The notes beneath the pieces were generated by a model that was given only the letters and a program-made list of their open reading frames with translations, was not told the origin of the DNA and ran no database searches. Positions 29,191-39,880 of a stretch of DNA of 64,000 nucleotides are shown here, piece after piece (the stretch's first letter is position 1; each line of letters starts with the position of its first letter). Source of the stretch: Xiphias gladius. Taxonomy: Eukaryota; Chordata; Actinopteri; Istiophoriformes; Xiphiidae. The DNA lies in NCBI RefSeq assembly GCF_016859285.1, contig NC_053409.1, positions 21,461,976-21,525,975 on the forward strand, in the 5' to 3' direction. The translations under genes were made by a program, and so were the position numbers.

Positions 29191-32100
29191 ATGAGTGGCT
29201 GTCGTGTCTTCATCGGCCGTTTGAGCCCACACGCCAGAGAAAGAGATGTGGAGAAGTTCTTCAAGGGATACGGACGGATTCGGGAGATCAACTTAAAGAA
29301 CGGATTCGGATTTGTGGTCAGTGTCACAGACCACTTGGTGTGAATTACGATCTCTGATTGTCTTGTCTAGATATTTTTTTGCATCTATAAGTGGTGTTTT
29401 CTTTGCCCTCTTTACAGGAGTTTGATGACCACAGAGATGCAGATGATGCTGTGTACGAGTTGAATGGCAAAGAGTTGTGCAGTGAAAGGTAAATATCTAA
29501 TCTTGGGTGGCGTCTTTGTGTTCTGAGCCCATTGGTCTGGCATGTTCACACAGACTAAATGACAGGTTTGTAACCAAAGAGAAGTGCAGAATTTGACTAC
29601 CATCACAGCAAGGTTACACAATGAGTGTACTGCTACTTAAAGTAGCAGTGTATTGTGTAGGAGTCTGATCAGAATTGGATTTGCTACAGTGCTGCAGTTT
29701 TGAGTCACAGTAGCAGCAGAAAGGACTCAAATGTCCCTCAAAACAAGAAGTAAACATTCATACAGGTTTAACTTCATTGGAGCTTCAGCGATTAGTTATG
29801 TGACAGAAAACGAATCAAACTATATGGGTAATCAAATAATAATCTTTTTTTTTTTTTTTTTAACAAATGTAAAACTTTCTGTTTGTAGCTTCTCAAATAT
29901 GAGGATTTATTGCTTCTTTGTCACACACGATGATAGACTGAGTGTCTATGGATTTTGGACTATTTGTCAGACAAAACGAGACATTTGAATATGTCACCTT
30001 GGTCTGTGGGAAAATCTAACATGCATTTTTCGCTATTTACTGTCATTTTTATTGACAAAACGATAAATCAATTAATTGAAAAAATAACTGGTAGATTAAT
30101 TGATAGTAAAAATAATTATTAGTTACAGCCCTCAACTTTATATATGTATAACTACGTAATGTGAAAATACAAGAGGACATTAATGATAAAAGTTGACACT
30201 ATTCAGAGTATGTCCGTAACTCAATCTGTGCTTCAATTTATTATTTGTTTGAGATATTTTGTCCTGATTGATTTTTACCTAAATGCAGGGCTTGCAACTG
30301 TGAATCTATCAACAACGCAGTAAAATCACCAGCATGTGTTTCATGGGAGGCCTGATAGATGTTTGATTATTCACTGTCAGTTCATAAATTAGGGCATTTG
30401 TCTCTGCAGTTACCACACACTTTGTTTTCTGTAAAGCAGGAGTGTTGATAAAACAATAACTTTAATCCAGTAAATGATTTATTTTAAGTCAGCCCACACA
30501 GAATAGTGAACATGACTGTAAATCTAGTAGAGCCTTTTTAAAAATTAACAACCTACATTTCCTTCCTAGTCATATTGGTAACATTTAATTTGTTACTCAT
30601 CTAATTCATGTATAATCTGAAGAATTTCTCGCTCTCTCTTTATCAGGGTCACTATCGAGCATGCTCGCTCCAGAAGAGGAAGAGGTGGTGGCCCTGGAAT
30701 GGGACGTTTCAGCAGCAGTAGCAGCAGCAGCAGCTATCGCCCATCTCGCAGCAGTGGATCCAGGTACATTAGTCTCTGGTCTTCAAAACTAAGACTGATG
30801 AAAAATATAATTGCGCGCATGTGGCAGAAAATTTATGTACAAAAAAATATTTGACTTCAGTCTTTTAAGCAGGATTAACTGAGATAAAGTCAAAGCTGGT
30901 GGAAAATGAAAGCCTGTTATTCCACCTTTGAATCAAATTAAAATATTGACACAGCTCTCAGGCTGACAAAGCAAATACTACAGGAGTAAAGACAAAGTGA
31001 AACTTGCTGTGCTGTGAAAATAAATTCACGTGAATCTTACAGCTGCGTTTAATACTGTGGGCTTTCCTATTTGATCTGGAAACATTTGTCCTCCCCTGTT
31101 TTCACAAAAATGTTGTATTAAAGGCTCTTTTTCGTTGCCTGTACAGGTATGGCCCTCCTGTGCGGACCGACCATAGACTCATTGTAGAGAACCTCTCTTC
31201 ACGGATTAGCTGGCAGGTAAGAGATAACTAAACTTTCTCATCTGTTTTACAACACAAACTCTTTCAAATTGCAGATGTCAATTTTTTTCTAGTCAGATTA
31301 CTTTTTTTTTTTTTTTTTTTTTTTTTAAGTACTCAAAAGTTAATTGGCTAATTACAATAGAAAGCCCCAGGGTTTTTTTGTTTTGTTTGTTTGTTTGTTT
31401 GTTTTTTAGTTTACCTCCATCTAGGTTTTTTCCACACAAAAGCACGTTACTGCTGCTCATGGGCATTCTAACCAAAAACATTTAACTGATTTTTAACAGC
31501 TCCTCTGATATGGTTTCCTTTACATCAGAGGTGAATGCACAACCTCCATGGAGGTGTCAGAAGTGTTTAGCGCCCTCTCCTGGTTGTTTTTCTGAATAGT
31601 GTCCATTTGGTGCCTCTCCTTACACGCAGTTGCCGCCGGTCTAAAGTCTTGGCTGGGCCCCGTAGCGGGTGAAAGTGGTCTAGCGCAGGATACGGTAGCC
31701 TTAGGAGGTCCGTAGCCACAGTCTGGAGGTTCTGTGGGCTGGCATCCCCGACTGCTGTAACCCCCCTCAAATCCACGGTCCCTACACTCTCCCATTTGGG
31801 TCTTTTTCTGTTGCTGATGGAGCTGGGGGGGGGTGTTGAGTCGGGCACACACCCCTCCCCCTACTTGCTCTCTGGTGGTTCCTTACTTGTGGAGGCCGGA
31901 TGCTGAGTCAAGGCCGAGGTCGTTTCTCAAGGGCTTAACACTGCATTGGTTCCCATTTGCTATTTGGACAAGTGGCTCTATGCTAATATCTTCCTGGGTA
32001 TGGAGCGGTAAGTAGCATAAAACTCATGTGATTGGGTTTGTTCAGGGTCGGGTGGGGTGTAGACACACGGGGTGTAGAGTTACAGTCTCAAATGGGAAGT

Positions 32101-34216
32101 CGGGGGGTGGGGTGGGGGGCAGTTTGACTTTGTAAACACTTTACCTCTTTTGATCCAAATCACTTTTATATGAACAAAAAGACACTCCTCATCAGGTTTT
32201 TGTTCACTTACTCATAGTTCTATTGTCATCCATCCCCTAATAAATACAGTTTCATCTCACACATGCAGACATAAAAAAACCTAGCATTGATTTGTTTACA
32301 GAAATGCATTAAGTCGTAACCATTGACACATAAAAACCCTAACTGCTGTGTTACCTCTCAGGTGTCTTACTGTGGAGTTGGATTTGGTTTTTGCTGATGA
32401 GCTAAAAATAAATAAATAAAACTAAACGTGAATTCATGGAGCAAATTAATGGGACATAGTAATTATTTTTGAGAAAAAGCAACACTTGTCCATTCTTCAC
32501 AAAGCATTTTCAGTGGCTCTCGTTGTTTAGATGCCCTCCACTGAAATGGGAGCTTATCACAAAGTGACAAAAGTCAGCATTAGATAACCTGTGTTTGTGT
32601 GTGCTGGTTTCTTGCTGCCTGCTCATTTCTCTCCCTCCAGGTCAGAAAAGGCTCTCACTGGCACCTCGTGTTCTGTTCTGTGTAATTAATCTTACATTAT
32701 GGTTTCAAACAGGACCTGAAAGACCTGATGAGAAAAGCAGGTGAAGTTACCTTTGTGGACGCTCACAGACCCAACAAAAATGAAGGGTGAGTTGTTTTTC
32801 TGTTGGTCAGATGATCTCACTTGGTCTTTGTTGTCAGAGTTTGGTCCTAATTAATGTTTCTACTTGAATACAGGGTGGTTGAGTTTGCATCTCGCAGTGA
32901 TATGAAGAATGCCATCGCCAAGCTTGATGGGACAGAGCTGAATGGACGCAAGTTGAAAATCTACGAGGACAGCAGAAGGTGATTTGTTTTTACTGTTTTT
33001 CTTGAAGGCTTGTGTTAAAACTGCTTTTTGTATGTTTGCACTGTTGTAGCCCAAAGTACCGGGAAAAGAAAAGTGTTTGATTCTCTGAACTAGAAATCGG
33101 TTACATGAGTAAACACCGGTGGTTGGCACAGGGTACGAGGAACGGTTTTTAGGGAAATGCCCTTCTTTGCTGCTTGCTTAAAGTTTAATGAGAATATTGA
33201 TTCGACTCTAATGTCAATACGCTAAATAGGAACCTAGAGCCAGCAATTAGCTTAGCATAAACACTAGAAACAGATGGAAACTGTTAGCCTGGCTCTGTCC
33301 AAAGTGTAAATCAATCGGTCTCTTCCGCCTACTCCACCACAACAAGAATGAGAAATAAGATTTTAATTAGAGTTAATAGTTGAAGGCAGTCAAAGTGTTT
33401 TACCTGTGGACAGAGCCTGGCTTGCTATTTCCCTCTGCTTCAAGTCTTTATGCTAAGCTAACTACCTGCTGGCTGTTGCGCATAAGCATGCAATTGTTAT
33501 TGATTGGCTCATCCAACTCTCGGCAAGATAGAAAATAAGTGTACTTCCAAAAGTGTTGATCTGTTCCTCTTGATGAGGCCATATTTTTCAGGATGACGTT
33601 GCCTGGTTGTTTGCTCTTCAGCTTAAATTTTTAATCACTTATTGGACCCTGGTTGTGTTTTCCCACCAGTGATCGAAGCCAGCACATCAAACAGAACCCA
33701 ACAAAATTTTGGGGAAACAGAGCGAATCTATGTATCAGAGAGTTCGAGACACCGATTTTTTTTTTAAACATTTTTTACTTTAAAATCCTTCTTATTACAG
33801 TTTGAAGATTTATCATGTTATTGTTTCTAGTATTGTGTAAAACTGCACAATAACATGGGAAATGTTAAACACGACCTCTCCCTCTCCCTCTCTCTCCCAA
33901 CAGTCGCAGCAAGAGCCGCTCCCGCTCCCGCAGCTACTCTCGCTCAAAGAGTCGTTCCCGCAGCCGCAACCGCTCCAGGAGCCGCTCCAGATCTGTCAGC
34001 CGCACCCCAGAGAAGAAGACGTCAGGAGGGGGCAAGGCCGCAGCCAGATCCCTTTCCAGATCCAAGTCTCGCTCCAAGTCTCGCTCCAGGTCTCGCTCAC
34101 GTTCACCTGCCCCAGCTCAGAACAAACAGTCTCGCTCCCGTTCACGTTCACGCTCTCGCTCTCGTTCCCGATCCCGCTCACGTTCCCGCTCCGCCTCTGC
34201 AGACAGCAAACACTGA
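29191..34216 (+). CDS. srsf5: serine/arginine-rich splicing factor 5 (SRp40)
   Basis: Coding exons 29191-29316, 29418-29488, 30657-30773, 31147-31216, 32713-32786, 32874-32978 and 33904-34216 give 291 aa, against 272 aa in human. RRM1 (about residues 4-72) has RNP2 VFIGRL and RNP1 NGFGFVEF. A linker carries eight Ser (88-95) encoded by an AGC run. The pseudo-RRM2 (about 114-184) has the signature SWQDLKD at 126-132. The RS domain, dense in RS dipeptides, runs from 188 to near the end, SADSKH. The [11 protein letters not shown] start is diagnostic for SRSF5 rather than SRSF4 or SRSF6. The protein binds exonic enhancers and shuttles between nucleus and cytoplasm; RS-domain phosphorylation controls it. 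The first coding exon begins at a tandem CAGCAG acceptor (29180 or 29183), which affects only the 5' UTR. All joins are in frame. Which teleost duplicate (a or b) this is cannot be told here. Confidence 0.95.
29745..30135 (+). repeat. Inverted-repeat MITE-like family 1, copy 5 (srsf5 intron 3)
   Basis: The blocks 'agcttctcaaatatgaggat', 'cagacaaaacgagacatttg', 'tcaccttggtctgtgggaaa' and 'ttattagttacagccctc' match the copy at 9570-9935 almost line by line. A poly-T has expanded inside it at about 29846-29861. Confidence 0.75.
31217..32712 (+). other. srsf5: srsf5 intron 5
   Basis: A 1.5-kb intron between the exons encoding the two halves of RRM2. It starts with ordinary AT-rich sequence and a long poly-T (about 31301-31326), then carries a distinctly GC-rich block at about 31560-32120. 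It is the only srsf5 intron over 1 kb in which I saw no dispersed repeat. Confidence 0.65.
31600..32007 (+). other. srsf5: Candidate poison exon in srsf5 intron 5
   Basis: Two possible 3' splice sites precede the block: a T-rich tract ending AATAG at 31599 and ACGCAG at 31629. They are 30 bp apart and so in the same frame. A perfect donor, GCG|GTAAGT, follows at 32008. Splicing from exon 5 (phase 0) into either start reaches TAA at 31642-31644, far upstream of later junctions, so the product should be an NMD target. Poison exons are known in most vertebrate SR genes as autoregulatory switches. Exon use here is inference; the splice signals and stop are seen. Confidence 0.5.
33147..33562. repeat. 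Foldback family 2, both arms (srsf5 intron 7)
   Basis: The left arm has 'agagccagcaattagcttag' and 'gcctggctctgtccaaag'. The right arm has 'gtggacagagcctggcttgc', 'tttatgctaagctaac' and 'ccaactctcggcaagatag'. The arms are mutually complementary across about 100 bp, so an intronic RNA hairpin is possible just before the RS-domain exon. Confidence 0.7.
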
Positions 34217-35163
34217 GATCGATACACCTGTAGGCCGTGAAATAGACTGGTAGCTGCTCACCATGTGACATGGTGACATGTGATTTTGTTTTTGTTTTTT
34301 GTTTTTTTTTTTTTTTGTTTTGTTTTTTTTTTTTTGTCTTTTTTGTTTTGTTTTTGTTTTTAAATGAAGGGGAGGGAACTGCCTTTTACATGGCTTCTTT
34401 TGAAATCTGATCTTCAGTTATTAATGTGCCCACTTAGACTTTGATTTCCGTTTTTTGTTGTTTTTGTTAGTTTGGATGTGCTTCCATAAGGAAAACACTT
34501 TTTGGATATCCTGTCACTTCATGATTTATACATTTCCCTCTTCTAATAACCCTTCATATTTTGATGAAATACCCAATGACAGAACACGTTTTGATCGGTG
34601 ATGATCACACTCCTGCAGCCTGTGGTATTTCTCTGCCATGTTTTGATTCCATCTGCTCTTCTGTGCTTTGCCTGAGTGTTCAAGGTTAGGTGGGAATGGT
34701 TTGAAGTCCCCAAAATGTCAGTGAGTATGTTTTGGTTTGTAATGCAAGCTCCCGGCTTTGCTGTGAAACTGTGATTCTGCTTCAGATTAGGCACCGTAAC
34801 AGGTACTTCTATACTTGTTGCATTCACTGCCCTGATATGTATGTAAACAAAACTGCAAACATCTCAGCTGGTGATTTATTTCGGCTTTCTTGTTTAATGA
34901 TAATGGAATCTGGCGCTAATTTCCCCTCCCCCCCTTTTTTTTTCTTAAACACTGCTGTATCAAGACTTTGTCCCGTGTTGGTGATTAATTTTCTTTTATT
35001 TTTATTTACTTTATCTCCAGCCTTGGCTTTTGTGGTGTGGGTCTGAACACAAGTATGTCTGTTTCAGCAGGAAGAAATAAGTTAATTGATTTGATACTAA
35101 TAAAACTCACTGCGTATTGTCATTTGTTTTTTAGTAACGTCCAGAAAGAACAATGACTTTTTT

Positions 35164-35197
<34 letters not shown>

Positions 35198-35275
35198 GTG
35201 AATGCGGGTCGAGAGACTCTCATACATATTAAATACAGTCTCTGTAGTTGAACTGAATAAAGCTTTCAAAAACTG
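34217..35275 (+). terminator. srsf5: srsf5 3' UTR with U-rich tract and two AATAAA signals
   Basis: After TGA (34214-34216) comes an 80-bp T/GT-rich tract at about 34283-34362. AATAAA hexamers follow at 35099-35104 and 35256-35261. A (TA)n stretch (about 35164-35197) lies between the two signals, so only the longer transcript would carry it. Confidence 0.6.
35164..35197. repeat. (TA)n microsatellite
   Basis: An alternating TA tract with one CA interruption, downstream of the proximal srsf5 poly(A) signal. Confidence 0.9.
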
Positions 35276-35279
35276 TTAA

Positions 35280-38200
35280 AGCCAAATTTGTTTCTGTGGT
35301 GCTATGATTACAGCATATCATGTAACTAAACCCCAGGTACAGTCACAAATAAAATTTTGATTTACATACTATCTGTCTTTGAATAATACTAATCAACTCA
35401 AGTATGAAAACCTAATGTTATCTGTTGTTTAATCCATTTACTCTGTTCCTATTTCATAAAATAAATTTAAGATTATTATGGCTTTGGGTTATAGATAAAT
35501 TCTCTAATTATATAGACGATCATGAGAATATCTAAATGCCCTGAATATGACAGACAAGTATGTTGCAAGACAAAATCATTAGTTGTAATTAAGACACAAC
35601 CACATTGGATTAAAATAAAATATACACTGTTTTAGAAGAATTATACTGGTTGTTCAATAGATGGTGAGACAAGAAAAGACAGGATATGAAAACCACACTT
35701 TTAGAAGAAGAGCAGTGAAATATTGTACCTTGACGTCTTCAGATGAAATGCATTTTAATATCCGGGGCTTGTGAACGATCTACTGTCCACAGGAAGTGAC
35801 TCTGGCGAGATCCTGGTGCCATCTCACCCGGAGGAACCCCCCAGCTCAGCATGTTTTCTGGAGAGGCCGGCCCCGAGGAAGTAGTGTGATTTTTCTTCCT
35901 TGTCCGCGCTGAGAAACAAATCCACTCTTCGGACTCTGGAGTCGGTTTGGAGAGATCCAAGGGAATCTGATTCACGAACACACTTAGGACGCCGCTTAGT
36001 GCGTTTCCTCGTACATGCGTGACTTAAAGCGACCGCGTTGAAAAAAATAAGCTGTACATTCTTCCGTTTGTTCAACAGTAGTATAAGAGCAGAGTGGCCA
36101 TTGATGAAAAAATAATACTTATAAACAAGCTATCCATGGATTAACACGATGACAGCTTATCCCTCAGCTCATACTAATCCCTTAAAATGCAGGCAGTGCA
36201 GTCTCTGAAAAAAACCTTGATGGTGAATGGCCGCGCTTCCCAAAAGGCACGAGTCAGGCGTGTTTAGTTAGTTGTTCAAAAAAAAAAAAAAAAAAAACTT
36301 AAAGTAGACTTAGTTCCACAAAATCGTGGACCGGAGAACAGAGGGTCACTCGGTTCGTCCAGGATGTTCAGCCCGGGCCACACTGATCGCCACATGGTGG
36401 CAGTGCCTCCCTGTGGCGCACTGACGGATCGCTATACATTAAGGAGAACGCACGGCTGTGCGTAATGGATATGACGGACCAGTGTTCAATAATCTACTGA
36501 AACACCAGTTTTTCCCCGGTCACGACCTGACAGTTGTTCTCTGTGTGTGGTTTGGTTGGCGACTCGCTCACAGGTGCATCAGCAGGGGAGCGGGTGACGA
36601 ACTGCCCCCTGAATCACAATAAAGGAAACGAACCCAGGTGACATCGGGACTCCCGAGGAAGAGTGGGTCATTCAAATGCAACATATTGCAAAATAAGGGG
36701 AGAAAGTCAAACGCCTCCACTTCTCTACTTGAGGGTTGTACCTATGAGCAGCACTGGGACATGTAAAGGTGCCATAGCTGGCAGCAGCGGACCCTAAATG
36801 CTCCGGGACGCGGCGCGGCGTCGCGGTCTGGGAGTCGAACCGACCCGGCTCGAGTTCACGGATCCGCCCAGACCTGCACCGTCTGCACCTGCCAAGGCCG
36901 TCCAGAGACCTTCGGTGACGTTTTTCCTGGGAGGAAGCTATGGGGGGTTGTTGGTGCCGCAAGACAAACCGGCTGACGAAGAAACTGAAAGCTGTGTCAT
37001 TCAGCTGCCGTGTACGGCAGGAAATTAGTGCCACTGTGAGAAAAAAAAAAAAATGCTCGGTTTATGATTGTATTGACCAAATCTTAGTGTGGTAGTGAGA
37101 TCATGAAAGGACCAAATATTCCATCCAAGAAAGGAAAAAGAGAAAATTTTCAGCACATATCACCAATAACCCACGACTATGTCAGCCTTGGTTCACAAGT
37201 AATGAATCCTGTGGGGAACAGTTCGGATTACTGATTGGCTGTGATGAGGCCCAGGTTTTAAAGTAACCACGTTACTGTAGATCATGTAAATATGCTGTCA
37301 GATTTTCTGCCTTAACCTGACTTTCTCCGGTATAATGGATTTCGGGGGGGGGGGTTACATATTTATGATTCTTCTATGGGAGTTCAAGGGAGTTTGATGA
37401 CCCCAGCAAAACCCCAGTATAGGTCCTTCCAACTTACCCTAAAAGAGGTTTAATTAGCCAGAAAAACTGGATTAAAAAAAAAAAAACTTGTGAAGATGCT
37501 GATTTTATATCAGGGTAGAGAGGGCGTTGGTATTGTAGAGATGTTTATTTATAGTGATTGGCACGTCATGGTGCTAATGCCTACAATCAAGCCAGTAAGT
37601 CCCAAGAGAGTGAAAGTCCTTCATGATATTGTATCATCATGAAAATACTAATACATGGAAAAGAGCAATTCTTGAGAAACAGATTCTTAGCTCTGTGAGT
37701 CAAATGTAACACTAATGCTAATAACATCTGTGCTAACAATTGGTTTACACCCATTTTCAAGAGGGAATAGTATTGAATTTTTTTTGCTAGATAAAATATT
37801 TTTTGATTTATTATTTAATGAGTACTTTTTAAATTGCAATACAGTGCAATACAGGAATAAAGCCTTTTTTTTTTGGTTTTGTCTTTTACAACATTTTTGA
37901 AGAAAATAGCATTAAAAAATAGCATTAATCACCCTCTATACCCGCAGTGATTTGAATTTGTTAACTTGAGCTCAAAAGCTGTTACAATTTCACTCACGGT
38001 AGGGCTGCAATTAACAGTTATTTTCATTATCGATTAATCCATCGCTTCTTTTTTTTCTAGTCTTTAAAATAATGCAAAATGACCTTACAGTCGCCCTGAG
38101 CTCACGGCGACGTCTTTAAATCACTCGGATATATTAATTAACAACAGCTAAAGGCAACAAACCTTCACATTTGAGAAGCTGGAATTAGAAAATGTCTTGT

Positions 38201-38360
38201 TGAATGACCTTACCGTTATGATCTTCTAGAAAAATAAGATGCTAACGCTAATACGCAAGGGGCACGAACCTTGGCCCTGAGCGCTGAGGTTTTTCTTATA
38301 CGAAATACATTTTTTATTTCTTATTGGGCCGGTAGTGCTTTTTGAAATGCGATAAGATGC
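35280..38360. other. Intergenic srsf5-pacs2, with unassigned GC-rich blocks
   Basis: Two stretches, about 35730-36080 and 36300-37040, are richer in GC and CpG than the surroundings and free of the recognised repeats. They contain ORFs on both strands (minus 35739-36075 region, minus 36672-37034, plus 36798-37028), none of which I recognise. They could be promoter, non-coding exon or lineage-specific sequence. A poly-A lies at about 36279-36297 and a G tract at about 37345-37354. From 37040 to 37995 I see nothing. Confidence 0.5.
37998..38220 (-). repeat. Inverted-repeat MITE-like family 1, copy 6 (truncated)
   Basis: 'agggctgcaattaacagtta' and 'tcattatcgattaatccat' at the start and 'cacatttgagaagctggaat' near the end identify it. 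The far arm is missing. It sits just upstream of the pacs2 CpG island. Confidence 0.65.
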
Positions 38361-38670
38361 GATGAGGAAACGAAACCAATTTTTTAGTCAGTATTTTTGT
38401 AGAACGGGCTTGCCCCCCCCTCCGCCCCCCTCCTCGGGCTCGTACGGCACTACTCACCCCTCATACCCTGGGAGCAGCGTGGTAGGCACAACAAGCTCGG
38501 CGGTCGGTCCGCTCACTCCTGCGCTGCTCCCACTGCAGTTCCTCCCTTGGCACAGAGGACCACGCCGACCGGCCCGGCTCGACGAGGACGGAGACATGAG
38601 CTAGTCCTCCGCCGCTCGCATCGCACTGACGTGAGCGTGTGACGGCCCCACTTCACGGACACGCAAACAA

Positions 38671-38684
38671 ACACGCACGCACAC

Positions 38685-38733
<49 letters not shown>

Positions 38734-38737
38734 CACC
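38671..38737. repeat. (CA)n tract in the pacs2 5' UTR or core promoter
   Basis: About 30 CA units with CG and TA interruptions end only 90 bp before the pacs2 ATG. A microsatellite this close to the start of a CpG-island gene will be either in the 5' UTR or in the core promoter. Confidence 0.9.
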
Positions 38738-38826
38738 CAAACAAACACATACAGAGGACCCGCAACGGTCTGCTGTCTACAAGTCCCCCAGCTCGGAGTC
38801 GGACAGTCCCGCCCGCAGCCCGGACC

Positions 38827-38945
38827 ATGGCGGAGAGAAGTGGCCGGTTGAGTTTCCCCGGGAGCGGGGCTCTCAACAGACCGGTGCCCATGAACCTGTT
38901 CGCGACATGGGAGATAGACGGATCCTCCCCGAACTGCATCCCGAG
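38827..38945 (+). CDS. pacs2: phosphofurin acidic cluster sorting protein 2, first coding exon (3' partial)
   Basis: The exon encodes [19 protein letters not shown] then [20 protein letters not shown], ending after two bases of an Arg codon at a GTTAGT donor (38946). This matches the N-terminus of vertebrate PACS2. PACS1 differs by a long Gln/Ser-rich N-terminal region and NLYATWEVDRSSSS. The start fits the orthologous MAERG start, in the context GACCATGG. PACS2 is a cytosolic sorting adaptor that binds acidic clusters on cargo and works at endosomes and ER-mitochondria contacts. The rest of the gene, including the exon beginning LCSLTLKKL in vertebrates, was not found, so it must lie beyond position 64000. 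Confidence 0.88.
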
Positions 38946-39650
38946 GTTAGTCACCGCGCGCACGGCATCTCATTGTCCTTTTAAACTTTAAAAACCCGGG
39001 TGTCTCCAATGCGCCAGTCGCGCGAGCTTGCGCAGTCATTTGACAGACTGCAGCGGCCGCGGCGCCAGCCTGCCAGCCAGCCTGCCAGCCGCCCCGCCGC
39101 CTCGCCGAGCGGATGCCCGTGCAGGCCCCGCGGCGGCGCAGCGCTCGTCCTGCCGTCCGCACTGCACGGACGATGTGGTAAATGCCGGATACGCGGCTTC
39201 TGGGCGGCGGGCACCGCTTGGCGGGCAGCCGCCGACGCAGACACCTCGGCCTCGGCGCGGCATTAAAACGGGCTGTCAAGGTGTGTGTTCTGCAGATGCA
39301 CTTTGTGTCGAAAGCTCCGAATGCCAGTAATCACCCGCTCAGTTGTCACGACGGACGACCAGCTTTATGCCAGATCATCGTGCCAGGCTGCACCATGGAG
39401 ACCATTCGGGCTCCTGTGACCCCCAGAGACTCGGAGGCTGGGTTCACACTGCAGGTCTTTAGTGCCGGATTCCGTTTTAACTGTCTAGGTTAGATATTAT
39501 TATTAGACTAGTTCTAGCAAATCCCAATTTATGGTCCACTTAACCCCCCCACCCCCCAGACCTTGTAACTGTGTCACACAGCCTTCATCAATGTCATGCC
39601 AATGGGTTTGTTTGCACGTGAGCTCAGAAGCTGATGTGGTTTCATCAATG

Positions 39651-39880
39651 GTAGGGCTGCAACTAGCAATTATTTTCATAATGTATTAATCTATTGGTGG
39701 TTTAGTCTTTAAAATGTAATAAAATACTGGAAAACGCCCATCTAGTTGTTTAATCAGACCAACACGCCAAAATCCAAAGATATTCATTTTACAATAATGT
39801 AAAACAGAGGGGGAAAAAAAGCAAATATTCACGTTTAAGAAGCCGGAATTAGCAAAAGATTGTCAGACAGTATTTGACAA
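39651..39880 (-). repeat. Inverted-repeat MITE-like family 1, copy 7 (truncated)
   Basis: 'agggctgcaactagcaatta', 'tcataatgtattaatctatt' and 'cacgtttaagaagccggaat' give the usual block order. The far arm is lost, as in the copy at 37998. Confidence 0.65.

Larger units (their letters stand above)
38390..39275 (+). promoter_or_regulatory. pacs2: pacs2 CpG island, promoter and 5' UTR
   Basis: GC- and CpG-rich sequence spans about 0.9 kb on both sides of the pacs2 start codon, extending about 330 bp into intron 1. It includes CG-dense runs such as 'gcggccgcggcgcc' near 39052. ORFs on both strands within it are a result of few stop codons. The transcription start is not determined. Confidence 0.65.

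Noticed and set aside
33855..34271. Alternative-frame and minus-strand ORFs over the srsf5 RS exon
   Set aside because: They are shadows of the highly repetitive Ser-Arg coding sequence.
36820..36850. tRNA-like B-box match on the minus strand ('ggttcgactcccag')
   Set aside because: No A box, no acceptor stem and no cloverleaf could be formed around it.
39000..39493. Several overlapping ORFs just downstream of the pacs2 first exon
   Set aside because: They continue the CpG island into intron 1 in several frames and both strands, and none resembles pacs2 exon 2.
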